Positions 11,815-22,226 of a stretch of 64,000 nucleotides of DNA are shown in pieces. Origin of the DNA: Trigonopsis variabilis (lineage: Eukaryota; Ascomycota; Trigonopsidomycetes; Trigonopsidales; Trigonopsidaceae); the NCBI GenBank assembly GCA_003707065.3, contig PPXM03000004.1:124001-188000 (forward strand), read 5' to 3'. Positions within the stretch are counted from its first letter, which is position 1. The number at the start of each line of letters is the position of its first letter. The notes beneath the pieces were generated by a model, which had not been told where the DNA came from, did not search any database, and saw nothing but the letters and a program-made list of their open reading frames with translations. The translations under genes were made by a program, and so were the position numbers.

Positions 11815-12355
11815 TCAGCTAGCATACTTTTTGGTCCATAACTTGGCGGTATCATCAAATTTGGTTCGGTTTGTCTTATACTCGTTAGCCATATCAGCGT
11901 CTAGGGCACTATCTAAATCGGGTTCTGCCAATAAGGAGTCGATAATCATTAACAGATCTATAATTCTAATACTTGGCTTCCAGTTCTCAGGTTTTAGAAT
12001 CGCTAGACAGACCGTTCCGGACTCGGTTCCATCATTTGACGAGTCCTGAATCACATTCGGGTGATATATTCTAGTAACAAAGTGGACTTTTGGAGGATGA
12101 AAGGGATAATTTGAAGGTAAATCTATATGAATGAGAAATTTTCCCCCCTAAAGTTAAACTCTGAACACTATGCACCAAGAGTACCTGATAGGGTGATGCC
12201 GCGGGTCCTGGAATGGTGGCCTGCCATGCCAGCAGGTTTGACTCTGATATCAGTCCGGACGAAAAGGTCGCTTTTGTGTCTGTCGCCTTTGACTTCTCTA
12301 TATCCTGGATCTCTTTGGCTATCCGCCGGGTTGTTTGGGCTGATAGGGTCGCCAT
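11815..12355 (-). CDS. UBC1/UBE2K-like ubiquitin-conjugating enzyme without UBA domain
   Basis: The protein is 167 aa from exons 12185-12355 and 11815-12147. The intron is 37 nt. The fold is a complete E2 core: RRIAKEIQDIE helix, WQATIPGP, YPFHPPKVHF, HPN, catalytic Cys104 in GTVCLAILKPENW, and a C-terminal FDDTAKLWTKKYAS that matches the Ubc1/UBE2K signature. Two features are odd. Fifteen residues separate HPN from the Cys, against about eight in Ubc1, giving an acidic Asp/Ser/Glu insert next to the active site. The protein also ends at the E2 core, with no C-terminal UBA domain. In yeasts Ubc1 extends K48 chains, including for the APC/C. Whether this copy fills that role or is a paralogue cannot be told from here. 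Confidence 0.85.
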
Positions 12356-13001
12356 TATGATGAGGGGATCAACTGGTCACCAGCATTCTGAAAGATGACT
12401 TGAAGGTACGAGATATACTACAGCGAGGGCCAACTGCTTGGCTTATTGATCAGTGCCTCGATTTTTTTTAATTTCATCAGAAATAATGACTGACTTCGGA
12501 ATAAGGAACCCTGAAGAAGCTGCCCTTAAGAATTCCAAGGCATGTCATGTGCCTTAAAATGACTACGCACGAGAGCATCCACCTTCAAACGACTTGTATG
12601 CCATTTGGACACTTCTGTTGGTACATTTAGCACTTCGTTTAAAGAGTAGATTATTATGAGATATATACTCCAAGTTTAAAGTGCATTTAAGTGCGCCATG
12701 AGCATAATGACGAGAGTCTTTGCTTCAAGTTGAATTATTATTTGAAAGAGACTTAATTTGCAGACCTAATTACTTCACTTAAATTGATGAAAATAAGGAT
12801 CGCAACTAAGAAAGTCAAATCTATCATTTCCACGGCCTCCCTCTACTGGAGAGATCTTGATTGATTAATCCGGTTCAGTTTTACATTTGCATCTTTGTTT
12901 TCTTCAGCACGATCTGATTGAGACTTACATATGCAATAATAAGCGGCATTTATTTAAGTTAATCAAGCATGTGGAGAGCATGCACATGAGAGCCAGTTCG
13001 A
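12356..13001. other. AT-rich intergenic region
   Basis: About 650 nt between the E2 start and the 3' end of the SDR gene. I see only short open frames without coding character. It is one of the larger gaps in an otherwise tightly packed window. Confidence 0.5.
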
Positions 13002-13763
13002 CTAATTCAACAAAACGCCTCCGGATGCTGAGATTGATTGCCCAGAAATCCACTGACTACCGCTGCTAGCAAGAAACAAAACAACATTGGCTATATCTTC
13101 GACTTGGCCTAGTCGATGTTCTACCAGTGTGAGAGCTTTCATCGTGTTCATGGTGTCTTCAGTCAATAACGCTCTTGACATGTCGGTCACAACAGGGCCA
13201 GGCTCGACAGCATTCACAGTATGTCCGTCTGCTCCTAGCTCTGCTGCAAGGACGCGGGTGATAGCCTCAAGGCCAGCCTTAGATGCTCCATAGACAGATG
13301 CTCCTGGGAATGTGAGTCGAGCCACGATTGAACTTATGTTGATGATGCGTCCTGGTCGGCGCAAGTGAGGAGCGACGGCCTTTGTGAGGAAAAGGGGAGC
13401 CCGAGTGTTGATCGCAGTAATTCTATCAAATGTCTCCAAGGTAGTGTCAGCAAGAAGATCAGTGCCTCCAACTCCAGCGTTATTCACAAGAATATCAATA
13501 TGAGGCCCAAAAGCTTTCAAGGTCTGTGACACAATGATCTCGGGACTCTTCGTATCCACAAGATCTGCGGCGACAGCTATGGCATCGGAGCCGTTCTTCA
13601 GAGCTTTGATCTTTTCGACTAGTGAATCAACTTCCGGCTTGCTTGAGGGAGACGTGTAGGTCAAGACAACCTTGCTACCTTGCTTGGACAGTTCAAGAGC
13701 AATGGCAGCACCAATCCCTCTAGAAGCTCCAGTGACAATCGCAACTTTTCCAGTTAGAGACAT
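13002..13763 (-). CDS. Short-chain dehydrogenase/reductase (FabG-like)
   Basis: The protein is an intronless 253-aa complete classical SDR. The cofactor motif TGASRGIG is at 11-18, NNAG at 94-97, and the catalytic set is Ser144/Ser145, Tyr158 and Lys162 (YGASK). EPGPV follows the active site. The size and motifs fit 3-oxoacyl-ACP reductase-like or polyol/ketone reductases; the natural substrate is unknown. Arg15 in the nucleotide motif, with no acidic residue after the second strand, suggests NADPH preference (inference). The gene looks more GC-rich than its surroundings, lacks introns and sits between two unusually long gaps, which fits an accessory gene or a later arrival. Confidence 0.92.
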   Translation of the reverse strand: MSLTGKVAIVTGASRGIGAAIALELSKQGSKVVLTYTSPSSKPEVDSLVEKIKALKNGSDAIAVAADLVDTKSPEIIVSQTLKAFGPHIDILVNNAGVGGTDLLADTTLETFDRITAINTRAPLFLTKAVAPHLRRPGRIINISSIVARLTFPGASVYGASKAGLEAITRVLAAELGADGHTVNAVEPGPVVTDMSRALLTEDTMNTMKALTLVEHRLGQVEDIANVVLFLASSGSQWISGQSISASGGVLLN

Positions 13764-14708
13764 TTTTATTAGGTCTTACACCTGCTTCATATGCAACTTT
13801 ATATAGTATCAAGAGCTTAGTAATGACTACAAGTGATGTACATCAAGATTTACAGACGAATGAGCCTATTTCCGGTTTTCGCCCGGATGTCCGCGGTCTC
13901 TTTGAAAGGGTGGTTGTGGAATAAAATTGCGCAATAAAATTAAACGTATTCAAACTTTTGCTCGACATTATTACTCCTCCTTACTCTATAGGCAATTCTT
14001 CTATTCTCGCTATACCGTGATCTCGTTAGATCATTCCAGAATAGCTACGCTTAAACTTTAGTCATCACAGCCCTCCTGAATGCTGCCGTGCTTACCGACA
14101 TGAAGCGAAAAGTTAGCTCAGCACAATCCCTCGCTCCTGAGCCAGCGCGATACGGTATTTTCTACTTTGGCTACGTTTTCTGTTTTCTAACTGGCATGAA
14201 CATGTTAAATTTAAATCCTAAATTATATACAAATATATTTCCAAAATATTTATTTATTTTGGATAGCACTTAATAAAACACTTAAAGTTCCAAATACTAG
14301 ATAAAATAATATAAAAATAAGATGAAAAACAGAAACAACCGATTCACCTGAACCCTCTTTCCCAATGTTCTTTTCGGCCGTATCAGGACATTCCTCCCAA
14401 CGAGCGATACATGTGATCTCGGACTTACGTGTAGTTTCCAAAGCCGTACCAACATCAAATTGCAAGGATTTGATGACGAGCTAGTAGGCGCCCCTAATCT
14501 CGCTATCCAACATCAGTAAATGTACAATATTTATCTGCTTGAAAAGAAAGGCTTCCTCAAAAATGCCGATGAAGTTTACATGAAAGATAACCTTGTCAAC
14601 CGTCAAAGTATAAATATTACTAGAATCTCAGCTGGTATGTATCTCTTAGGGTAACTTCGTCGACGATAGCTGGGGAAAACTATCACTATCATAGACAACA
14701 CCTCAGTA
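13764..14708. other. Long gene-free region between two divergent detoxification-type genes
   Basis: About 945 nt serve as the shared upstream region of the minus-strand SDR and the plus-strand GST gene. The centre (about 14200-14320) is strongly AT-rich. Two short open frames lie here, but neither looks protein-like. Confidence 0.5.
13798..13805 (-). promoter_or_regulatory. TATA box of the FabG-like SDR
   Basis: TATATAAA on the minus strand lies about 35-42 bp before the ATG at 13763. A strong TATA element is typical of inducible, non-housekeeping fungal genes, which agrees with an accessory redox enzyme. Confidence 0.45.
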
Positions 14709-15653
14709 ATGGAGAAAGGATCGGCGATGCCAGAACTCGTGCTCCATCATTTCGATTCTTCACCTTTTGCTGAAAAAATCCGGCTGATACTCGGTTTAAA
14801 AAATCTATCTTGGCTCTCCGTTGATGCAGAGATCATTCTACCGAAACCCAAACTAACCGCTCTCACGGGCGGCTATCGGAAAACTCCTGTTTTGCAAATA
14901 GGGGCTGATATCTATTGTGATTCTCGTTTAATAGCAGATGAGCTTGAGAAAAGATATCCTCAAAAGACAATATTCCCTACATCAACCTATGGAATATGTA
15001 CCACTCTTAATTCATGGACAGACCGTGATCTACTTATCGTTTGTTCCGGACTCGCAATTGGTGTGAACAAGAAATCGTTCCCTGAGGAACTGATGCGCGA
15101 TAGGAAGAACTTTTTTGGATCATTTCTAAATATCGACACTCTAGATAACGAAATTCCTTATCTAACGTCTTTGCTACGATCATATCTTTCTATAATAGAA
15201 GCCCAATTATCAGATAAGAGACTTTTTTGGCTTGGAAGCGCCCCCAGCCTCGCTGATTTGGAAATCTATTCGCAGCTCTGGACAGCTCGATCGTTTGTAC
15301 CTACTGCTTCAGCATTGTTCTCACATTTTCCTTTCTTGACACAGTGGGAAGAACGTATCCGTCAGATTGGACACGGAGATCCGAAATATATCACACGCGA
15401 TGATGCTCTCTCGATCGCAAAGAATAGCGTGTCGTGTAGTAAAGAAGACATTGATGCCATTGACCCCCTTGGCTTGGTCAAGGACGACACCGTGGAAGTC
15501 ACTCCCACCGATTATGGTTGTATACCTGTGAAGGGTAAGTTGGTGATACTGACTACTCGGGAAGTTGCTCTTGAGAGAGAGGATCCTGAAGTCGGGAAGA
15601 TTGTTGTACATTTTCCACGAAGTGGATTTAATATTACACGCATTTCCGCCTGA
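14709..15653 (+). CDS. Glutathione S-transferase family protein
   Basis: An intronless 314-aa protein. Residues 8-85 form a thioredoxin-like GST N-terminal domain (HHFDSSPFAEKIRLILG; the cis-Pro segment is YRKTPVLQI, followed by YCDSRLIADELE). An all-helical GST C-terminal domain with SLADLEIYSQLW follows. A further segment of about 70 residues at the C-terminus ends in a short beta-rich piece (VVHFPRSGFNITRIS). This roughly 310-residue architecture is known from a GST subfamily shared by bacteria and fungi. The start could also be Met7 (MPELVLHHF). The usual GST catalytic Tyr/Ser/Cys is best matched by Ser12 or Ser13. Role: probably glutathione-dependent detoxification; substrate unknown. 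Confidence 0.88.
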   Translation: MEKGSAMPELVLHHFDSSPFAEKIRLILGLKNLSWLSVDAEIILPKPKLTALTGGYRKTPVLQIGADIYCDSRLIADELEKRYPQKTIFPTSTYGICTTLNSWTDRDLLIVCSGLAIGVNKKSFPEELMRDRKNFFGSFLNIDTLDNEIPYLTSLLRSYLSIIEAQLSDKRLFWLGSAPSLADLEIYSQLWTARSFVPTASALFSHFPFLTQWEERIRQIGHGDPKYITRDDALSIAKNSVSCSKEDIDAIDPLGLVKDDTVEVTPTDYGCIPVKGKLVILTTREVALEREDPEVGKIVVHFPRSGFNITRISA

Positions 15654-16056
15654 ATATAATCGATGCGGAGCGAAAAAGGAATTATTGGATGTTCCCAGGG
15701 AAGCATCTGTGGATACTTGGTTTCCCAATTACCTTGATCGCTTGGGACATCATATTTTTTAGGTTAGGGGTTCTTTGATGTCATACCTCTACAATTTTCC
15801 ATTCTTTTAGGTAAACATTTTCTGTGCAAAGATAGTGTTCATATGTTCCTGATCTGACAGCAAGTGCTCAATCGTCTCGTTCATGACTTTTTCTAGGATG
15901 GGGCAGTTCATTAGGCAGACGTCTGCTAGCTCTATGTACCATAGACAACGACTCGTACACGTCCTACAGGAGCTCAGTCTCGGGAAAAATATCGAAAGCA
16001 AGTTTATCTAGGCATTACATTTCCATTTTTGTTAACTTCTTTAATCTCCCTCATCA
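15654..16056. other. Intergenic region between GST and SEC11 (3' to 3')
   Basis: Convergent gap of about 400 nt. Short open frames exist on both strands but have no start or splice context that supports a gene. Confidence 0.5.
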
Positions 16057-16625
16057 TTAGTCGTCAGGATTTATGAATGACATTAGACCCATGAAAGCTA
16101 TCAATGCCGGTTTGGCCCATTTATAATCTGATAGCAAGATCGTTATATAACCTAACTTTGGAACGTAACCTTTGACTGATCCAACGATGTCCTTCTTCCG
16201 ATCAAGATACATCTGGCCGTAGTTATATAGTCCGATGTCGTCTACAGGATTATTGTCGCCCTTGGTTAGTAGTAATTGGCGATCAAGCCTGGAGTTAGAG
16301 AGGCCAGCAGGAAACGAACTTACATTTCGTGTTCTCGTAAAACCCGATGAACAATAGGAATTGAGCTTCCTTTGACTTCATAAACGACAATATCTCCTAT
16401 ATTGAGTGTCGGCTCTCTGTTCCATAGGAACAAAATGTCTCCTCGTTGGAAGGCTGGCTCCATGGATCCACTCAAGACCACTACAATTGGAGTCGCGGCA
16501 GCTGTCGCAAACGCCAACAGTCGCCAGAACATATATGAACTCGCTAAAATGAGACATATATTCAGCGACTTGTGCAAGTATCGCCGAGCCGAAGCGACGT
16601 CTAGTTGGTCCAGTAAATCGCTCAT
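16057..16625 (-). CDS. SEC11: SEC11, catalytic subunit of the signal peptidase complex
   Basis: The protein is 177 aa from exons 16324-16625 and 16057-16288. The intron is 35 nt. I start at MSDLLDQLD, which matches known Sec11 N-termini; 29 further in-frame residues upstream are probably 5'UTR. One N-terminal membrane helix ([19 protein letters not shown]) precedes the catalytic block. The nucleophile Ser lies in [14 protein letters not shown], followed by IVHRVL (catalytic His) and GDNNPVDD (catalytic Asp). The Ser/His/Asp set is characteristic of ER Sec11, as opposed to the Ser/Lys of bacterial enzymes. It cleaves signal peptides of secreted proteins such as the GH17 enzyme encoded later in the window. 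Confidence 0.96.
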
Positions 16626-17079
16626 CGTGTCGGATGGGATGCTGGGGGAGGGGCCTGAGCGTAGTAACATCTTACGACCTACTCGCTCCCCTATGCCCTG
16701 ACACCAAGACAAGGAGCCTCTATAAGTTTACAGCGGAGACCATCAATGGAAAAGCTCATAAAAAGGGGACTTGGTCCAACTGTTTTCTTCATTGGGGGAA
16801 AAAATATAGCCGCTAAAAAAGCGTAGTCAGGATCAATTCTCCAGTCCCATGAGACAACAGTGATACAGGGGAATAATGAGCTTAATAGATAAATGTTAAG
16901 AGAGTTTCGAAATACGCTCATCTGTCATAAGACATAAAAAAAAATTAATGAATACCTATTAGACTCGTCGAGCTCAACAACAAAATCTTTGTGTACGGTT
17001 GAAGGGATACTTTCTACAAAAACCGCCCGAAGTACAGCAGGTAAACAGCATCCTGTCTCACATCTCCAATCATATAGTA
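16626..17079. other. Intergenic region between SEC11 and the PARP-finger gene
   Basis: About 450 nt: the SEC11 promoter and the 3'UTR of the downstream minus-strand gene. No supported gene seen. Confidence 0.5.
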
Positions 17080-18330
17080 TTACTCTTCATCTTCTTCATC
17101 TTCCTCGTCTTCGTCATCGTCTTCATCATCCTCATCCTCGTCATATTCCTCATCTTCATCTTCATTATCATCTTCGTCATCGCCGTTTTCTTCCCCAGCG
17201 GTCCGCTCATCATATTGTACTTTTGGGTGTTTCTCCTTTTCTACATCTTGCTCAATAAAACCCTTAGGCCCAGCTTCTTCCGACGACTCCGCTTCCGTGG
17301 GCTCTCGCTTCTGTACCGATGCAGTCTTTTCTTCATCAGTCTCTTCTTCATTGTCGTCGTCTTCATGAGCCCCTTTGTCTCCGCGTTTCTCACTATTCTC
17401 TTCATGCTGTCTTGAGCGTTTTGATGTTGTTTTGGATTTCTCGGATGAGCTGTTCTTCCTAACGGCAGGCTCCTTTACCGCAGGCACAGCATCATCATCT
17501 TCCTTTTCCTCTTCTTCTACCTCCTCACCTTCATCCTCATCCTCATCCTCATCTTCATCTTCATCTTCATCTTCATCTTCATCTTCATCTTCATCCTCAT
17601 CCTCATCCTCATCCTCATCTTCATCTTCGTCGTCCTCAATCTCCGGTGATTTCTTCGATGTTTGTTTCTTTTGGCTCATTCTTCCGCCTTTTGAATCTGC
17701 TTTAACATTCTTGGACCTCTTCTTGTCGTCTTCATGATCTGCTTTCTCACTCTCTGCGTCATCTTCCTCATCTTCCTTCTTCCTTTTAGGAGGACGATGA
17801 GTCGACGTTCTGCAATGTCAGTATAGTTCTCGTCGTCCATATACATACGCGCTATGTCCATTGCTTTCTTCCTCTGTCTCTTCTTCACGCTGTTTGTTTA
17901 ACTTTCCCTTAGTCATTCCATAGCGATTGAGGGCAGGATCATCTAGAGTCAACACGATTCCTATAGAATTCCTATTGAAGGCATACCATTCCAGTCAGAG
18001 TCATCGACGTGTCCCTGTTTCAGCGCTCTTGCAACAACCTCTTGGTATTCCTCAGGTAATTCACTATATCCATCCAAATCTTCCGGCTTAGAGAGAGCTT
18101 CATTGATATTATGAATAACTTGTGGAGTCACACATCCCCTATTCACAGTCAGCCCTGAGTAAATCTTATATGCTCAAAACATACCAATGCTTCCAAGACC
18201 AAGCTTGAAATGTCGGCCCCTCAACCCAACTGCCAAGTCGTAACTCTCCCGCTTTAATTTTTCCCCTGGAACATTTGGTCGACTTACAGGTAGCTCGCGA
18301 GGTGGAAGCTATTTCGACTCGATAAGGCAT
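17080..18330 (-). CDS. PARP-type zinc finger protein with long acidic tail (Hpz-like)
   Basis: The protein is 373 aa from exons 18185-18330, 17987-18138, 17849-17942 and 17080-17809. Introns are 46, 44 and 39 nt. Residues 1-55 form a PARP-type zinc finger: RATCKSTKC (Cys15, Cys20), KAGELRLGSWVE, and WKHWGCVT (His48, Cys51). A short helical segment (SELPEEYQEVVARALKQG) follows. The rest is a charged tail with Lys/Arg-rich blocks, a run of about 40 Asp/Glu residues and an acidic C-terminus. No poly(ADP-ribose) polymerase catalytic domain is present. Single PARP-finger proteins without catalysis exist in fungi, for example fission yeast Hpz1/Hpz2. PARP fingers bind DNA ends or nicks, so a chromatin or repair role is plausible. 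The first pair of ligands is spaced CX4C instead of CX2C. Confidence 0.82.
17530..17631. repeat. Hexanucleotide minisatellite coding for Asp-Glu repeats
   Basis: About 100 nt of near-perfect 6-nt units (tcatct and tcatcc variants) lie inside the last exon of the PARP-finger gene. They encode an alternating DE run on the minus strand. Unit variants are clustered, which points to slippage or local duplication, so length polymorphism between strains is likely. Confidence 0.85.
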
Positions 18331-18853
18331 TGTACAGTATGTTCAATTGCTTCTCAATGGAACCAGTATCAAGAGATGGAAAGAATCACATTACGTATCA
18401 CTAAGCCCCACATCATCATTCGATTACCTATTACGTTTGTGCTACTTTGGCATAAATGTCTAATCCGTCTAATCGCTCGCATCGACCAAAGCGATACAGT
18501 TTGACCAAGTCCTGCGAAGAAAATGTATATGTTCCCTTGAATGCGGTCACTGTGCCCATTTTCTGGTTCTAAAGCTTTTCCATAGCCGAGAGAAACCATA
18601 TAGATATCGGAGGCGTAAATTTCTCGAAGTCTCGGAAAACGAAGTCACATGCGGTTGTAATAGTAACGGATGGTGCCCGCATGAACTCTCTCGGAAGCAT
18701 ATATCCTCACTACATATTATTCTTTTCGGTGACATTTTGCTTGTTGTTGCTTACATTCTTATACTCCACTATCTAGCCTTCTGTTTATTTAACCTTTTTC
18801 CTCTCAAAGTTTTGAGTAATACCGCATTCAAAACCACATTGAATAAAGATATC
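18331..18853. other. Divergent promoter region
   Basis: About 520 nt between the start codons of the PARP-finger gene (minus) and the next gene (plus). Open frames on the minus strand here have no coding character. The plus-strand frame is open from 18737, but the first ATG is at 18854. Confidence 0.45.
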
Positions 18854-19986
18854 ATGCGCTCAAACTCTACGGATCTGACACTATCTTACGGAAGGAGTTC
18901 AAAGCCTTCTTTTTTGGGAAATCTAGCTCGTCCTGCTTCTGAGATATCACATAATCGTCTCTTTAAAGAAATCTTATCTTCCAGATACCCAAGCAGGGCT
19001 ATATCCATCAAACTTTTTCGTTACAAGAACTCCTATATCGGCTTCCAAAAGCCTTCAAGAAATAGCCTCCCAAAGATTCTGGAGGCTAAAAAAGACGTTA
19101 ATTTCGACGATACCGTTCGTTCTATTCAAGACTGTCAATCAATTACTGCTCCTCTCGGACATTCTAGTATCCAAAGATGTCTAAGACGATCTTTCAAAAA
19201 TTATCGTTCTAGTTCGACTGGCAGGGCTAAAAAAGTTCTTCCGTTAAGCAAACAGTCTTACCAGACTAATTCCCATGCGTTCCACTTTATTTCTTTCAAG
19301 CTTTTACCCAAGAAAACTGGAACCAGAGATCCTTTGGATAATACCGCTCTTGTCGAGTCTGAAACACATTCTTCTCCTTCTATCTATCCTTCTTACGATA
19401 CTCCGGTCCCTTCAACTAGACGCAGCCTATTTAGGAGAACTTTCCGTAAAAGAGACAAGAATAAGATTTTAGACGATTCTTTGACTCATCCCGGTGACGA
19501 ACCGAGTACTGAAGATCGTTTTTACGGCGATTATGGACATTCTGTCCGTATCACCACTCGTGAAGTCGAGCAAAGCGATGGAGAAAGTTCTTTGTATTCT
19601 TATAGATCCGACTCGAGTGCACAAGTTGAAAGATTTCATCGGGCAAGTCATCATGATACACTTTCAAGAGGATGCCGCAAACTCCTTGGACGTTTTCACT
19701 CTCATCAGCATTCCAAACAGCAGCTTGAGATTGAAGACGAAGCATGCGCTTCAGGATCGAGCGACTCTAGTCAAGAGTTGCATTCAGATGATCATTCATT
19801 GGCTTCCCCAGATATTAAAAATTCTTGCGAACATAGAGCCGGTAAAGGTACGTCCATATATTCTAACAGTTATCTAACTGGGTTCTTTTAGAGTCTTCCA
19901 CTATAATTGAACATGATATCTTTCTTCAATGCCTAGATTCTTATATCTTTGGCAGTGGTTCCAATGCAACTCATTGGGAATTCTGA
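18854..19986 (+). CDS. Unrecognised Ser/Arg-rich protein, 362 aa
   Basis: Exons 18854-19847 and 19892-19986 join across a 44-nt intron (donor GTACGT, TCTAAC branch motif), adding a C-terminal segment ending THWEF. The N-terminal half is basic and Ser-rich (many R-S-S and R-R-S clusters). The C-terminal half has acidic Ser-rich stretches and a His-rich patch (FHSHQHSKQQ). There is no signal peptide or membrane helix from this start, and no known domain. The pattern looks like a disordered, phosphorylated regulator. The frame extends 117 nt upstream without an ATG and would add a hydrophobic stretch, so a spliced upstream exon with a membrane segment is possible. Confidence 0.55.
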
Positions 19987-20355
19987 GCACGTTGTATCCT
20001 TATCATCCATTATTCTGCTTTATGGGAGCTGAATGATTCTCTATTTTATTCGCAAGAAAGTTGATACTACGATTCTGTAGCCAAGGTCACTTATTCTAAT
20101 CATGATTGTACATCTATTGTTCCACAACTGCAAGACAACATGTCAATGTTCACACGCCTGCCACATGAATTTAGACCAGGTCGAGCAGATAAATTTGAAA
20201 TTTCAAGCTAAACGATGAGACTCGATATTAATTTAGATTGCAATATGACATGTAGGAAATAGTGCTCAGTTGCTTCAAGTCAGAGATCAGCATTGAAGAA
20301 GAATGGTAGAGCATTTAATGAGAACTATTAAGGGAATAATCAAGAACTGTTAGCT
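19987..20355. other. Convergent intergenic region
   Basis: About 370 nt between the 3' ends of two convergent genes. Nothing supported. Confidence 0.5.
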
Positions 20356-21548
20356 TTAACAATTTTTGCTTTTTGAGTCAAGCTTTGAAGTTTGCCCATA
20401 AGGAGTGTGGTACCTTGATGCTCCTGGAGGCTTTCTAACGGGAACGCGAGAAATTACAGGGTTTTCACTTATTTTTTCCCTCGATCCGTCCAGAGATGAA
20501 GTGAAGCCCTTGATTTCATTTTCTTTTTCACATCCAGCCTTGGAGTTTGGAGTTTGATTTTTCTTTGAGGGCGAGATGAGTTTCAAGCTAGGGCCAGTGA
20601 CGACTTCTATGTTATCAGTAGTATCACTGCCGTCTTCCTTTGAGGAGTCGTCACCGATATTGTCATTTGCTGTCTGGCTAGCCGTATTTTCGGCAATGAA
20701 CTCAGCCATTGGGCTACTGTTACTGAGTGAATCTCTGAGATCAGTCAATATTGAGGTATGATTCGAAGCTGAAGGTTTAGATAGACTAACTTTACTCGAT
20801 TGCGTAGGTGATTCTGAAGATTTTTGGTCTCCAGGAAGAGTTCCTAACGAAGAGTTGAAAGATTCATCAGCTAGATCTAAACTTCGTGAAGAAAGGTATA
20901 GATTCCATTGTTGGCGGCCCTCTGAAGTACCAAGATCAAACTTCCTATTTGCCACTGTCAAGATACATCGAGATTCTTGGCCCTTTTTATGAGCGGTGGT
21001 AGGAGGTTGGCGTGAGGCTTTTGATGTCTGAGGAGCCGTTGAAGATGGGCCGGAACCCGCATCTGGAGAACCATGAATCATAGACTTATAGTCATCTAGG
21101 AACGTTAAAATATATGTTCGCCTTTAAGAAACAAACCCATATTAGAGAACTGGTATAATTTGTCCGCAAATTCATTGCTATGGGATAGCTGGTATACGTA
21201 TTCCCACACTTTGGACATGCTGGACCTTAATCGTTCGAATTCCCTCCGAACGTCGCCTCCTCGATTAAGTCGACCTTGGATGTTATTAACATCTGACTTT
21301 GTATTTTGACTAAGGGCTAATAAACCTTTGCGGATATCTTGCACGTCTCTGGAAAGGATATCTACCAAATGTTCTAGCGCATACAATCTTCTTGCACTCT
21401 CATCATTTGATCCTATCCCTGTGGGTGATAGAACTGGATGCTCTTCACTGACATTAGACCTGGTATTTATAGGTTTCTCTGATGCTTTGAAATGAGAAAT
21501 TAGGATTAGAACAGTCACAATCCAAAACAGGGTTTCCAGCGTACTCAT
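20356..21548 (-). CDS. Unrecognised single-pass (signal-anchor) protein, 383 aa
   Basis: Exons 21137-21548 and 20356-21095 join across a 41-nt intron with an unusual GTTTGT donor and a TTAAC branch motif. The N-terminus TLETLFWIVTVLILISHF is one hydrophobic helix, either a signal peptide or a signal anchor. A helical, probably coiled-coil region (about 55-130) follows, with regular Leu/Ile spacing. The remainder is Ser/Thr/Asn-rich and looks disordered, ending in a basic tail. An anchor plus short coiled coil plus disordered tail would suit an ER or nuclear-envelope tether. I recognise no family. Confidence 0.6.
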
Positions 21549-22226
21549 ACTCTTGCGTTGATATTAGATGGAATATATGCGCTATCCGACTAAGAGATGG
21601 GATCAGGCTGAAGCCAGCTAATACTGAATTAGTCTGGCGAACGATGAGTAGGGTAAGTATACAAAACAGTCAAAGTTGTTGAACTACAATGAACAATTGA
21701 AATGCCTGGCGAACCATTGGAATTGAGATGATATTTTATTTTTTCAAGGGATATTGCTGTATAATAAAAAAGGTTACCTTATTCGTTATATGTCTGTTAC
21801 CCTAGAATTTGCTCGTGACCTGCTGACAGCTTTGAATCAGAGGGGGATGGACATAGATTTATAATACTGAACAGGAAGAAATAAAACTGTTGGGCTTTAG
21901 CACACAGTCTATAGTCAAAAGTACATTTTGAAGGATTGAGTAATGAATATCTATGCAAAAGAGAGAACTGAAGTTTGTCTCCTGCACGAGAAGCTCCGCC
22001 GAATATGCAGTAAATACAAAGGAGTATAATAAACCGGTCTTAAAACTCGTTTAATTGGTCACCAAGCTATTCGATAGTCATATATACAGTAGAGCCGGAT
22101 TTACGCACGCTCAACTAGACAGGTAGCGATATTCCAGCGACGACGGTAACAAACGCTTCGCTACCATCATCAACAGATTCTTCAGCATTAGTGATTTGGT
22201 CATGCGAGAGATAAGCGCTTGATGAT
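21549..22226. other. Divergent intergenic region
   Basis: About 680 nt upstream of two divergent genes of unknown function. No gene or strong motif recognised. Confidence 0.5.

Noticed and set aside
13764-14708. Search for tRNA or transposon remnants in the large gaps (also 39817-40919 and 55876-56672)
   Set aside because: No cloverleaf-like A/B box pairs, terminal repeats or transposase-like frames were found by eye; a dedicated tRNA scan and repeat search would settle it.
15807-16001. 64-codon minus-strand frame rich in Cys and Met
   Set aside because: Superficially like a small Tim protein, but the CX3C pairs are missing and no ATG or splice context supports it.
17375-17737. Plus-strand Ser-rich open frame
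   Set aside because: Mirror image of the Asp/Glu repeat on the opposite strand; no gene features.
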